DNA of 64,000 bases from contig CAZDWC010000002.1 of NCBI GenBank assembly GCA_964509075.1, positions 124,001 to 188,000 on the forward strand, read 5' to 3'. Each line of letters begins with the position of its first letter. Position 1 is the stretch's first letter. This document shows positions 44,324-52,531 of the stretch, piece by piece. This DNA is from UBA7239 sp964509075 (GTDB lineage Bacteria; Pseudomonadota; Gammaproteobacteria; Pseudomonadales; UBA7239). The translations under genes and the position numbers were made by a program. The notes under the pieces are model-generated. The model was given only the letters and a program-made list of their open reading frames with translations, was not told the DNA's origin and did not search any database.

Positions 44324-45217
44324 ATGCAGACGATTCGTATAGCAGCATCACAACACGCTATCCAGGCAGCACAGAGTTGGCAGCACTTTGTCGAGCATAT
44401 GCAACAGCAAGTCGCACATGCCGTACAACATAACGCGCAGCTGCTGGTGTTTGCCGAATATGGCAGCATGGCTTTGGTGCCACTACTGGACACGACACAA
44501 CGCGGCACGCTCGCCAACCAACTGTGTGGATTACAGGCTTTCGCGGAAGATTTTTCCACGCTGTTTTGCAAACTGGCACAAGAACACCGCACATGGATTG
44601 TCGCGCCCTCTTTTCCCTTGGCAACGTCCGAAAATCACTACGTCAATCGCGTCTGGATTGCCGGCCCTGATGGCCAGCTGTTTTTTCAGGACAAGATCCA
44701 CATGACGCGTTTCGAACGGGAACTGTTCGATATCAAACCCGGCCATGCCATGCAGGTCATTGACACCGGATACTTCCGGTTCGCGGTAGCCATCTGCTAT
44801 GACGTGGAATTTCCCGAACAAATTCGCGCACTGACCGAAGCCGGCGCACAGATCATCGCCGTACCCAGCTGCACGGATTCGCTGCACGGCTTTCATCGCG
44901 TGCTGTACTGTGCGCAGGCGCGCGCCGTCGAAAACCAGTGTTTTGTTGCGCAGGCTCCGCTGACCGGTGATGCACCGTGGTGCGAGGCCATTGATATCAA
45001 TGTCGGCCGCGCCGGTATTTTTGCGCCGGTGGATCGCGGCTTCCCGGAAACAGGCATACTCGCCCAAGGTGCTGACGACGCAGATGGCTGGGTGTTCGCC
45101 GACTGCGATCTCGACCAGATGCGACAAGTGCGCGAGGATGGGCAGGTACTGAACTGGCGCGACCGGCACATAGCCATCAGCGCAGCCAAAACCAATATTG
45201 AAACGGAGCACACATGA
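44324..45217 (+). CDS. Carbon-nitrogen hydrolase (nitrilase superfamily)
   Basis: A 297-residue amidase-like enzyme. The catalytic triad is visible as Glu45 in LLVFAEYGSM, Lys124 in FFQDKIHMTRFE and Cys158 in FAVAICYDVEFPE. It is closest in style to the branch that accompanies or is fused to GNAT domains. It probably hydrolyses an amide, but the substrate cannot be read from sequence. It is coupled to the upstream GNAT gene and overlaps gnd by four bases (ATGA). Confidence 0.9.
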   Translation: MQTIRIAASQHAIQAAQSWQHFVEHMQQQVAHAVQHNAQLLVFAEYGSMALVPLLDTTQRGTLANQLCGLQAFAEDFSTLFCKLAQEHRTWIVAPSFPLATSENHYVNRVWIAGPDGQLFFQDKIHMTRFERELFDIKPGHAMQVIDTGYFRFAVAICYDVEFPEQIRALTEAGAQIIAVPSCTDSLHGFHRVLYCAQARAVENQCFVAQAPLTGDAPWCEAIDINVGRAGIFAPVDRGFPETGILAQGADDADGWVFADCDLDQMRQVREDGQVLNWRDRHIAISAAKTNIETEHT

Positions 45218-46128
45218 CAACACTGGGCTTGATCGGTCTGGGCCGCATGGGCGGCAATATGGCGCGACGTTGGCGCCGCGCTGGCGTTAGCGTTGTCGCG
45301 CACAATCGCAGTATGGATGTCACACAGGCGCTGGCTGCCGAATGCGGCATCGTCGCTGCAGATTCCGTTGCCGCACTGGTTGCCGCACTGCCCTCACCTC
45401 GCATTGTCTGGCTGATGCTGCCGGCAGGCGATGCCACGGAATCACACATCGAACAACTGCTGCCCCTGCTGGCAGCGGGTGACGTACTGGTTGATGGCGC
45501 CAACTCCTGGTTCAAGGACAGCCTGCGCCGCGCCGCGCGTCTGGCCCCTCTGGGTATCCACTACGTCGACGCCGGCGTCTCCGGCGGCATTCACGGGCTG
45601 GCCAACGGTTATTGCGTCATGGCCGGCGGCAGCCGTGCTGCCATCGACATCATCAAGCCACTGTTGCAAGCGCTCGCGCCCTCAGCCGATACCGGCTGGC
45701 TGCACACCGGCCCCGCCGGCAGTGGTCACTACACCAAGATGATTCACAACGGCATCGAATACGGCATGATGCAGGCTTATGCCGAAGGCTTTGCGCTGCT
45801 GAAATCCCGCGAGGATTTTGATCTGGACCTTGCCGCCATCGCCGAACTGTGGCGCCACGGCAGCGTGGTGCGCAGCTGGTTGCTGGATCTGTGCGGCGAC
45901 TTTCTCCAGCAGGATCAGGAGCTGGCGAGCATTGCCGCACAAGTGGCCGATTCCGGCGAAGGCCGCTGGACAGCACTGGAAGCGATAGAACAGGGCATTC
46001 CCGCACCCGTAATGAGTCTGGCGCTGATGATGCGTTTCGCCAGCCAGGGCAAGGCGGCATTCGGCGACAAGATGCTCGCCAAGATGCGCGAAGGCTTTGG
46101 CGGACACGCTGTAAAAACGGAAGCGTAA
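45214..46128 (+). CDS. gnd: 6-phosphogluconate dehydrogenase, decarboxylating (short NAD-type)
   Basis: Oxidises and decarboxylates 6-phosphogluconate to ribulose 5-phosphate. At 304 residues it belongs to the short class (YqeC/GndA-like), often NAD-preferring, and not to the 470-residue class. The Rossmann motif is LGLIGLGRMGGNMARRW. The substrate-binding DAGVSGGIHGLANGYCVMAGG and the catalytic GPAGSGHYTKMIHNGIEYGMMQAYAEGF are intact. zwf and pgl lie about 1 kb downstream on the same strand, completing the oxidative pentose phosphate branch. Confidence 0.94.
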   Translation: MTTLGLIGLGRMGGNMARRWRRAGVSVVAHNRSMDVTQALAAECGIVAADSVAALVAALPSPRIVWLMLPAGDATESHIEQLLPLLAAGDVLVDGANSWFKDSLRRAARLAPLGIHYVDAGVSGGIHGLANGYCVMAGGSRAAIDIIKPLLQALAPSADTGWLHTGPAGSGHYTKMIHNGIEYGMMQAYAEGFALLKSREDFDLDLAAIAELWRHGSVVRSWLLDLCGDFLQQDQELASIAAQVADSGEGRWTALEAIEQGIPAPVMSLALMMRFASQGKAAFGDKMLAKMREGFGGHAVKTEA

Positions 46129-46536
46129 TCAGCTCGGCAATGCTGCCGCCACCTGCGCGCGCACCTGTTGCAGTTGGCGTTGCCACGCCGCAGCGGTGGC
46201 GCTGTGCGGCGTTTCACCCAACGTTCCCAGCAACACCTCTGCAAATGCCTGTAAAAACGCATCGTACATCGGCAGCGTTGCACCCCAACTATCGTGATCA
46301 CTCACCATCGTACCCAACACAGTGGGCAGATAGGGCTTGTCATCCAGCTGATCCAGTACTGTCTGCACCAGTTCATTCAGCATCTTGCCCTGCACGGCTT
46401 GCGCCTCGCGACTGGCAAACAGCGGAGCAGCTTCGGGGCAATCGGCAAAGAACCGCAGATAAATCGAGGGCGTGATATCAATACCCGTTTCCGCCAGACG
46501 CTCCAGCGAAGCCAGAATCAGCGCGCGGTCGCTCAT
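46129..46536 (-). CDS. Globin-like protein
   Basis: A 135-residue all-helical protein (MSDRALILASLERLAETGID...). The pattern YLRFFADCPEAAPLFASREAQAVQGKM, followed by HDSWGATLPMYDAFLQAFAEVL, resembles single-domain bacterial globins, in which a phenylalanine-rich CD region and a His-x3-Gly stretch recur. The proximal histidine is not certain, so heme binding is unproven. ATG 46536 overlaps the stop of the upstream membrane-protein gene in an ATGA, which excludes the longer start at 46563. The stop abuts gnd with no spacer. Confidence 0.6.
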   Translation of the reverse strand: MSDRALILASLERLAETGIDITPSIYLRFFADCPEAAPLFASREAQAVQGKMLNELVQTVLDQLDDKPYLPTVLGTMVSDHDSWGATLPMYDAFLQAFAEVLLGTLGETPHSATAAAWQRQLQQVRAQVAAALPS

Positions 46537-47048
46537 TTCGTCTTCTTCACATTCATCGGGCAATCCCCGCGCATAATTTTTTCATTGCCATCGGGATCGA
46601 TGCATTTGTTGATCGGCTTGTCATCCACTTCCACCCGCGCAGCGCCGGTCACTGTCACTGGCGCAGCCTCACCACCCACAGTCTGCATCACCTCTGTATC
46701 AACGGGCATTGCCGCCTGCGGGTCCTGACTACCAATCACGGCAGTTCCAGTTGGCGGTAAGGCAGTCGCCATGCCATTCTCACGCTGAAACACCACCCAA
46801 GCCTGAGCAATTTCAGTCGCACCTAATCCACCTGCTTGAAAATGAAATACCGCCAGCATAACCAGGCCCAGCAGCTGGATCAGCAGTGCATCCCAGGCCT
46901 TGCCAAAGTTCTGTGCCGCAAACAGCCATTGCACGGGAGGCAACAGACATGACACGCCCCATACCGCGCTGACACTGAACGCAGCAAACAGCACCATCGC
47001 ACCGCCGATCAACAGCAGCAGGATGCCGCCAATGAAAAGAGAAATCAT
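46533..47048 (-). CDS. Membrane protein of unknown function
   Basis: A 171-residue protein with two hydrophobic segments, ISLFIGGILLLLIGGAMVLFAAF and ALLIQLLGLVMLAVFHF. A polar C-terminal half ends with CIDPDGNEKIMRGDCPMN, a small two-cysteine motif that might form a disulfide or bind metal. ATG 47048 is chosen for its GGGAG five bases upstream. I do not recognise a family. It is translationally coupled to the globin-like gene, so the pair may act together. Confidence 0.6.
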   Translation of the reverse strand: MISLFIGGILLLLIGGAMVLFAAFSVSAVWGVSCLLPPVQWLFAAQNFGKAWDALLIQLLGLVMLAVFHFQAGGLGATEIAQAWVVFQRENGMATALPPTGTAVIGSQDPQAAMPVDTEVMQTVGGEAAPVTVTGAARVEVDDKPINKCIDPDGNEKIMRGDCPMNVKKTK

Positions 47049-47198
47049 GCGCACTCCCGGGAAATAATCACAACAAAATCGGTGGCTACCTTACGCGATG
47101 CAGCAGATTTCTGCGACTGGCAATTAGCCGGCAATTGCAGCTGCGCGCCCACGCGCCCATACTGAAACCAGACAGCATTCGCTGCAGGAGAACCATAG

Positions 47199-48713
47199 AT
47201 GCCCGGCAAGCAAGCCAAAACCGCACTGAGCACCAGCCCATGCCACTTCGTCATTATTGGCGCCACCGGCAATCTCGCCACGGAAAAACTGCTGCCGGCA
47301 CTGTATGCCCTTGAAGAAGCCGGACGCCTGCACCCTGCACTGCGCCTGGTAGCGCTGGCGCGGCGCGAGTGGACGAGCAGCGAATGGCGCGCTCACCTGC
47401 TGTTGACACTGCAAGATCGCCTCACCAAACATGATTACCAGACAGATATCGCAGAAAAACTCGCACAGCGATTTGAGTATGTAAGCGGAGATTACACTGA
47501 AGCACAGACCTACGGGAACCTGACAGGCTTACTCGCGCAATCCGGATCCGATATTGGACAAACCCACTGCCAGAACATCGTTTTCTATCTGGCCATCAAA
47601 CCTGCCGATTACCTCACCGTCACCACACAGTTACACCGCGCAGGATTCAGTGGCGGCCCATTGAAACATCGCATCGTCATTGAGAAACCCTTCGGCGAAG
47701 ATCTCGACAGTGCACGCATGCTCAACATGAAACTGCACGAGTTTTTCGAGGAGGAACAGATCTTCCGCATTGATCACTACCTCGGCAAGGAAACCGTGCA
47801 AAACCTGCTGGTGTTTCGTTTTGCCAACACCTTGATCGAGCCGATCTGGAACCGCAACTATATCGACCACGTGCAAATTACCGTAGCCGAACAGTATGGC
47901 GTGGAAAATCGCGCCGGTTACTTTGACAACACCGGCACGCTGCGCGACATGCTGCAGAATCATATGCTGCAATTGCTGACAGCCATGGCCATGGAACCCC
48001 CTGCCACACTGGATGCCGATGCACTACAGGATGAAAAAGTCAAAGTGCTGCGCTCCATACGCCCCATCCCGCGCCAATCCGTGCACGCCATGGCCTTTCG
48101 CGCGCAATACAATGCAGGCACCGTCAACGGCCAGCCGGTACCCGGCTACCAGCAGGAAGCCGGCATTGCCGAGCACTCCACCACCGAAACCTTTGTCGCT
48201 GCAAAATTCTATATCGACAACTGGCGCTGGAAAGGCGTGCCCTTTTATTTGCGCACCGGCAAACGCATGCAGGAAAAAATGTCGTCCATTGCGATTCGTT
48301 TCAAGCATCCGCCACAACAATTGTTTCGCGAAACCGCGCTGGAATGGATAGAACCGAACTGGATTGTACTGTCGCTTTACCCGAATGAATCCATGCGCAT
48401 GGAAATCCACGCCAAGCAACCCGGGCTGGAAATGATCACGCGTGTTGCAGATTTGCAGGCCAGCTATCGCCAACCGGGCGACAAGTCACTGGAAGCCTAT
48501 GAAACACTGCTGCTGGATGTCATCGAAGGCGACCGCAGCCTGTTCATCCGCTTCGATGAGGTGGAATGGGCCTGGCGTGTGGTCGACCCCATCCTGCGCC
48601 ACTGGGCAACCACCGACGAGTTCATCCACACCTACCCTGCCGGCAGCTGGGGCCCTGAAGAATCCGCCCGTCTTTTCGACAGCGAAGACCAGCAATGGCG
48701 CAACACATTCTGA
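47199..48713 (+). CDS. zwf: Glucose-6-phosphate 1-dehydrogenase
   Basis: First enzyme of the oxidative pentose phosphate pathway. The 504-residue product has the NADP-binding start HFVIIGATGNLATEKLLPALY (many relatives have GDL instead of GNL) and the active-site signature RIDHYLGKETVQNLL. The C-terminal substrate domain includes VPFYLRTGKRMQEK. Length is normal. It is followed after ten bases by pgl, and the Entner-Doudoroff genes edd/eda are not in the window. Confidence 0.96.
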   Translation: MPGKQAKTALSTSPCHFVIIGATGNLATEKLLPALYALEEAGRLHPALRLVALARREWTSSEWRAHLLLTLQDRLTKHDYQTDIAEKLAQRFEYVSGDYTEAQTYGNLTGLLAQSGSDIGQTHCQNIVFYLAIKPADYLTVTTQLHRAGFSGGPLKHRIVIEKPFGEDLDSARMLNMKLHEFFEEEQIFRIDHYLGKETVQNLLVFRFANTLIEPIWNRNYIDHVQITVAEQYGVENRAGYFDNTGTLRDMLQNHMLQLLTAMAMEPPATLDADALQDEKVKVLRSIRPIPRQSVHAMAFRAQYNAGTVNGQPVPGYQQEAGIAEHSTTETFVAAKFYIDNWRWKGVPFYLRTGKRMQEKMSSIAIRFKHPPQQLFRETALEWIEPNWIVLSLYPNESMRMEIHAKQPGLEMITRVADLQASYRQPGDKSLEAYETLLLDVIEGDRSLFIRFDEVEWAWRVVDPILRHWATTDEFIHTYPAGSWGPEESARLFDSEDQQWRNTF

Positions 48714-48723
48714 CACTTTGCAA

Positions 48724-49398
48724 ATGAACGAGAAACGCTGGCACCCTTTCGAGTCCGTTGCGCTGCTGCAGGAAAACCTGGCAGAAAAAATCTGCGCACT
48801 GGGCAATACCTGTATCAAGGAAAAGAATATTTTTTCAGTGGTACTGGCTGGCGGCGAAACACCGCGCGGGATTTACGCGCGCCTGTCTCACTGCAACAGC
48901 GACTGGTCGCGCTGGCACATTTATTTCAGTGACGAACGCTGTCTGCCTGCAGGCCATCCCGACCGCAATGACAGCATGGCGCGCAGCGTCTGGCTCGATC
49001 ATGTCGCCATTCCCGCGCAAAACATTCATGCCATTCCCGCACATCCATCAACGAAAGAATCCATCTCACAGTACAACCAGACATTGGCGCACATCGACAC
49101 CTTTGATCTCGTCCTGCTCGGGCTCGGCGAAGACGGCCACACAGCCAGCCTGTTTCCCGGCCACGATTGGGGCACCGACGAACACGCAACAGCAACACTC
49201 GCTGTCAACAATGCCCCCAAACCGCCACCACAACGCATTTCCATGAGCGCACGACGGCTAAGCAGCAGTAGACAGCTGTGGTTCATTGTGACTGGGAAAC
49301 ACAAGCAGGACGCCGTTGCTCACTGGCAACGCGGTGACAACATACCCGCCGCCAGCATCCAGCCCGCAGCGGGAGTTGATATTTTTATCGCGGTTTGA
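48724..49398 (+). CDS. pgl: 6-phosphogluconolactonase
   Basis: Hydrolyses 6-phosphogluconolactone to 6-phosphogluconate. From ATG 48724 the 224-residue product shows the NagB-like SVVLAGGETPRGIYARL, HIYFSDERCLPAGHPDRND and LVLLGLGEDGHTASLFPGHD. An in-frame extension to 48442 lies inside zwf and is rejected. It immediately follows zwf and converges with a YebC-family gene one base away. Confidence 0.94.
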   Translation: MNEKRWHPFESVALLQENLAEKICALGNTCIKEKNIFSVVLAGGETPRGIYARLSHCNSDWSRWHIYFSDERCLPAGHPDRNDSMARSVWLDHVAIPAQNIHAIPAHPSTKESISQYNQTLAHIDTFDLVLLGLGEDGHTASLFPGHDWGTDEHATATLAVNNAPKPPPQRISMSARRLSSSRQLWFIVTGKHKQDAVAHWQRGDNIPAASIQPAAGVDIFIAV

Positions 49399-49399
49399 T

Positions 49400-50122
49400 T
49401 TATTCGTTTATCACAGCATTGTGATAAACGTTCTGCACATCGTCGTTGGCTTCCAGCAACTCCATGAACTTGTGAAACAGGGCAACATCCTCGCCCGAAA
49501 CCTCATGCTCGTTCTGCGGCAGAAAACTGATCTCTTCCATTTCCAGATGGATGCCGGGAAAATTTTCCATCAGCGCCGTGTGTGCGCTGTTGAACTCGGT
49601 AGTAGGCACATAGACTGTAATCATGCCGTCTTCGTTTTCAACATCGGTGACATCGACGCCGGCATTGAGCAATGCTTCCAACACCGCTTCCTCGTTGTCA
49701 TGTTTGAAGGCAAACACGCCGAGATGGTCAAACATGTGCGCCACCGCACCGGGCACACCCAGCTTGGCCTTGACCTTGGTAAAACACATGCGCACTTCAC
49801 CAAAGGTGCGGTTGTTGTTGTCGGTCAGGCAATCGACGATAACCATGCAGCCACCGGGGCCGAAACCTTCGAAACGCACCACCTCGAAACTCTCGCCGCC
49901 GCCGCCCTTGGCCTTGTCGATGGCTTTCTCGATGACATGTGCCGGCACCTGCTCACGCTTGGCTTTCTCGATCAACCGGCGCAGAGACAGGTTGGCATTG
50001 GGATCCGTACCGCCATTCTTGGCACTGACATAAATCTCGCGCCCGGCACGGGAATAGAGTTTGGTCTTGGCCCCTGCCGTTTTGGCCATGGACTCCTTGC
50101 GGTTCTGGAAAGCTCTTCCCAT
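49400..50122 (-). CDS. YebC/PmpR family protein (YeeN-like branch)
   Basis: A 240-residue member of the YebC family (TACO1-like), implicated in transcription or in translation of proline stretches. The N-terminus is MGRAFQNRKESMAKTAGAKTKLYSR and not the MAGHSKW of classic YebC. It continues with the shared core SLRRLIEKAKREQVPAHVIEKAIDKAKGGG and FEGFGPGGCMVIVDCLTDN, so it belongs to the YeeN-like paralogous branch. It is not next to ruvC, the usual neighbour of yebC, consistent with a paralogue. The last codons form a perfect palindrome. Confidence 0.9.
   Translation of the reverse strand: MGRAFQNRKESMAKTAGAKTKLYSRAGREIYVSAKNGGTDPNANLSLRRLIEKAKREQVPAHVIEKAIDKAKGGGGESFEVVRFEGFGPGGCMVIVDCLTDNNNRTFGEVRMCFTKVKAKLGVPGAVAHMFDHLGVFAFKHDNEEAVLEALLNAGVDVTDVENEDGMITVYVPTTEFNSAHTALMENFPGIHLEMEEISFLPQNEHEVSGEDVALFHKFMELLEANDDVQNVYHNAVINE
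49405..49430. repeat. Perfect 11-base inverted repeat at convergent gene ends
   Basis: CGTTTATCACA (49405-49415), loop GCAT, TGTGATAAACG (49420-49430). It covers the last codons of the YebC-family gene and lies just after the pgl stop. No T-run follows on either strand, so it is not a classical terminator. Confidence 0.75.
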
Positions 50123-50288
50123 GCGACACCCTTGGTTAGCGTTCTGTTCAGGGGCGCCATTCTAATGCCCGCCTGCGCTCCTGCAAATCCATTCCTGACT
50201 ACCCAGATGCGCCAATATCCTGCGGTAACACAATGATGGTGTATTCTGGATCTATCAGACCGCACGGAATCGTAACCCGCCAAACATC

Positions 50289-50699
50289 ATGAGCAACCAT
50301 GAACCGGCATCTGCCACCTACCGCATAGACACACAACGCCGGCTTATTCTCTGCCGCTTCCGGCAGCACCTGACCTATGACGATATTCTCGCCCTGATGG
50401 ACAAAATTGCAGCAGACCCGGACTTCAACATGGATTTTCCCGGCGTCATCGACATGCGTGGCGCCGAACTCAATATCACACCAACACAAGCCGTTGCACT
50501 GGCAGCCATGCTGGCGGAAATGAACATGACCGGCTCTGGTCGCCGGGCCCTGCTGACAGACACGCCTCGCAGCACGGCGCTGTCGATGCTGTATGCGTCA
50601 GCCGCCGGCGACAACAGGCCACTGATGTTGTTTTCTGCCGTTGAAGCGGTATCGGCATTTCTACAACAAGACATTGAGCAAGATCTGGAACAGCTTTAG
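50289..50699 (+). CDS. Small STAS/SpoIIAA-like protein, unknown function
   Basis: A 136-residue soluble protein (SNHEPASATYRIDTQRRLILCRFRQHLTYDDILALMDKIAADPDFN...FPGVIDMRGAELNIT). The alternating strands and helices with a central VIDMRGA strand recall STAS/SpoIIAA-like domains. No phospho-acceptor serine motif can be pointed to, so the assignment is tentative. It converges with a holin-like gene and is divergent from the YebC-family gene, standing alone. Confidence 0.65.
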   Translation: MSNHEPASATYRIDTQRRLILCRFRQHLTYDDILALMDKIAADPDFNMDFPGVIDMRGAELNITPTQAVALAAMLAEMNMTGSGRRALLTDTPRSTALSMLYASAAGDNRPLMLFSAVEAVSAFLQQDIEQDLEQL

Positions 50700-50715
50700 C
50701 GCCTGCCCGGGAAAT

Positions 50716-51108
50716 TCAAATCCAGCCGCCGATAGGCACCGGCTGCATCATCGGATCACCCACCACAAAGCAACCCAGCACGAAGCTGAATACAGCCAGG
50801 AATATGCTGAGAAAAAATGCCGTCCAGAAACTGTCAATGCGAAAACCTTTCACCAATGCAGACACCAGCTGGATCATCAAGGCATTGATCACCAGCAGAA
50901 AGAAACCGAAGCTGACAAATGTCAGCGGCAAGGTCAGCAGCACCAGCACCGGCCGCACGATGGCATTGACGAAACCCAGCAGCAAAGCCGACGTAGCCAA
51001 CGCCACAATGTTTTCAAAACGCACGCCGCGAAACAGATGGCTGGCGACCCACAACGCCAGCGACGTAGTCAACCAGTGCAACAGAAACGGATGCAGGTGG
51101 ATATACAT
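50716..51108 (-). CDS. Phage holin family / YvlD-like membrane protein
   Basis: A 130-residue protein with four hydrophobic helices (FLLHWLTTSLALWVASHLF, NIVALATSALLLGFVNAIV, FGFFLLVINALMIQLVSALV, FLSIFLAVFSFVLGCFVV) and the family pattern GFVNAIVRPVLVLLTLPLT. Members of this family (Phage_holin_4_2, YvlD) are chromosomal membrane proteins, and nothing phage-like is nearby. Its Shine-Dalgarno AGGG lies inside the terminator stem just upstream, which may restrict its translation. Confidence 0.85.
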   Translation of the reverse strand: MYIHLHPFLLHWLTTSLALWVASHLFRGVRFENIVALATSALLLGFVNAIVRPVLVLLTLPLTFVSFGFFLLVINALMIQLVSALVKGFRIDSFWTAFFLSIFLAVFSFVLGCFVVGDPMMQPVPIGGWI

Positions 51109-51136
51109 GAAAAAGCCCTGTGCAAAACAGCAGGGC
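51109..51136 (-). terminator. Terminator hairpin overlapping the next gene's RBS
   Basis: Read on the minus strand: GCCCTG, ten-base loop, CAGGGC, TTTTTC, then the ATG of the holin-like gene at 51108. It can end P450 transcription. The AGGG of the second stem arm is the only good Shine-Dalgarno for that ATG. Confidence 0.75.
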
Positions 51137-51158
51137 CCATCATATCAGCTAGCCGTGC

Positions 51159-52433
51159 TTATGCAGGCACCCTGAGCCACAACGACTCCATACGCCGCGA
51201 AATCATATTGCGCTTGTAGTGCGGCGGCGCAACCAGTTCCAACTTCGGGAAACACTGCGCCAATTCGCCAATCACCTCTTCGGTAATGGCGCGCGCCATG
51301 GCAGCGCCCAGACAATAATGCACACCAACACCGAAATACATGACCTTGTCGAGATTCGGTCGATCGATGTCCAGCTTTTCCGGCTGTGGAAACACCCTCT
51401 CGTCATACATGGCACAAGGAAACAGCAGGCGCACCATTTCTCCCTTGCCAATTTTCTGCCCGAGCAATTCCATATCGGCGAGCGCAAAACGCGTGGATCC
51501 GCTGTGACCAAAATTATTCCAGCGCATCGCTTCACGCACCACGTCATCAATACGCTCCGGATGATCGTGCAAGGTCTGCAACACAGAGGGGTGAGTGGCC
51601 AACACCCAGGCCTGGCTGGCCATGTGATCGCGTGTGGTATCCGGCCCCGCCGCCAACACAGCGGAGAGCAACGCCAACATTTCCGTTTCACTCAAGCGCT
51701 CGCCGTCTTCCACGGTGGTCGCCATAACGCTGATCAGATCATCTTGCGGATTGGCTCGTCGCTCGGCCACCAGTCGCTTGAGCATGTCCAGCCCTTTCAA
51801 GGCGAGATCAAGATCGTAACTCTCCTTGGGATCGTAAGCCGCCAGGATCGCGTGGGAAAGACTTTCAAATTCACGCTGGTAATCGGTCGGCACACCGATG
51901 TATTTCGCCAACACTTCCAGCGGCACGCGATGCGCGATCGGTGCAAAATCAAAACCGGCCGGATCAGCTGCATCAAAATGCTTTTTCACCACCGCACGGA
52001 TGTCGGGTCGCAAATTCTCCACCATGCGCGGCGAGAAAGCGGGTATAGCGAGTTTACGTACTCGCATGTGATCTTTCTTCGGCATCATCATCAACATATT
52101 GTCTGTGAGACGATCCAATTCGTTTTTCTCTGCCTCGCTTTTCTGTGGCGCAAATTTCCAGTCCTTGAAGCTGAGACTCAAACGTTCATCCCGCATCAGA
52201 TTGATCACCGTGTCGTAGGATTCACTCACCACCCAGGCCATGATGCGCGGTGAATAGAAAATCGGTGCCTCGCGAGGCATGCGGCGAAAAACCGGATACG
52301 GATCAGGATAAAACCGCTCGACATCATCCGGCCGATACGCAGAGAAAGCGGGCCGCGTGAGACTGGCCCACAGCAGATGGCCTGCGATATGAATCAGCTG
52401 TAAAGGACTGAAAGGAGGCAGTGCGGAAGCCAT
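51159..52433 (-). CDS. Cytochrome P450 (bacterial class I type)
   Basis: A 424-residue soluble P450, quite different from the one at 42230-43594. The I-helix is AAGPDTTRDHMASQ, with Pro in place of the common Gly. ExxR is in VREAMRWNNF, and the heme loop is FGVGVHYCLGAAMARAI, typical of bacterial CYP families that use ferredoxin. ATG 52433 with AGGA eight bases upstream is preferred to 52484. No redox partner gene is adjacent, and the substrate is unknown. A hairpin terminator follows. Confidence 0.93.
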   Translation of the reverse strand: MASALPPFSPLQLIHIAGHLLWASLTRPAFSAYRPDDVERFYPDPYPVFRRMPREAPIFYSPRIMAWVVSESYDTVINLMRDERLSLSFKDWKFAPQKSEAEKNELDRLTDNMLMMMPKKDHMRVRKLAIPAFSPRMVENLRPDIRAVVKKHFDAADPAGFDFAPIAHRVPLEVLAKYIGVPTDYQREFESLSHAILAAYDPKESYDLDLALKGLDMLKRLVAERRANPQDDLISVMATTVEDGERLSETEMLALLSAVLAAGPDTTRDHMASQAWVLATHPSVLQTLHDHPERIDDVVREAMRWNNFGHSGSTRFALADMELLGQKIGKGEMVRLLFPCAMYDERVFPQPEKLDIDRPNLDKVMYFGVGVHYCLGAAMARAITEEVIGELAQCFPKLELVAPPHYKRNMISRRMESLWLRVPA

Positions 52434-52531
52434 GGCAGATCCTGTGGCAGAAAAACACCAGCAAGAATACCCGCTCTCCCGCACAACACCGATACGACAA
52501 ATGTACTTTCGGTATATCCCTCGATAAACAA

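Noticed and set aside
50716..51108. Holin-family gene as evidence of a prophage
   Set aside because: The YvlD-like family is chromosomal, and no capsid, tail, integrase or lysis genes are present.
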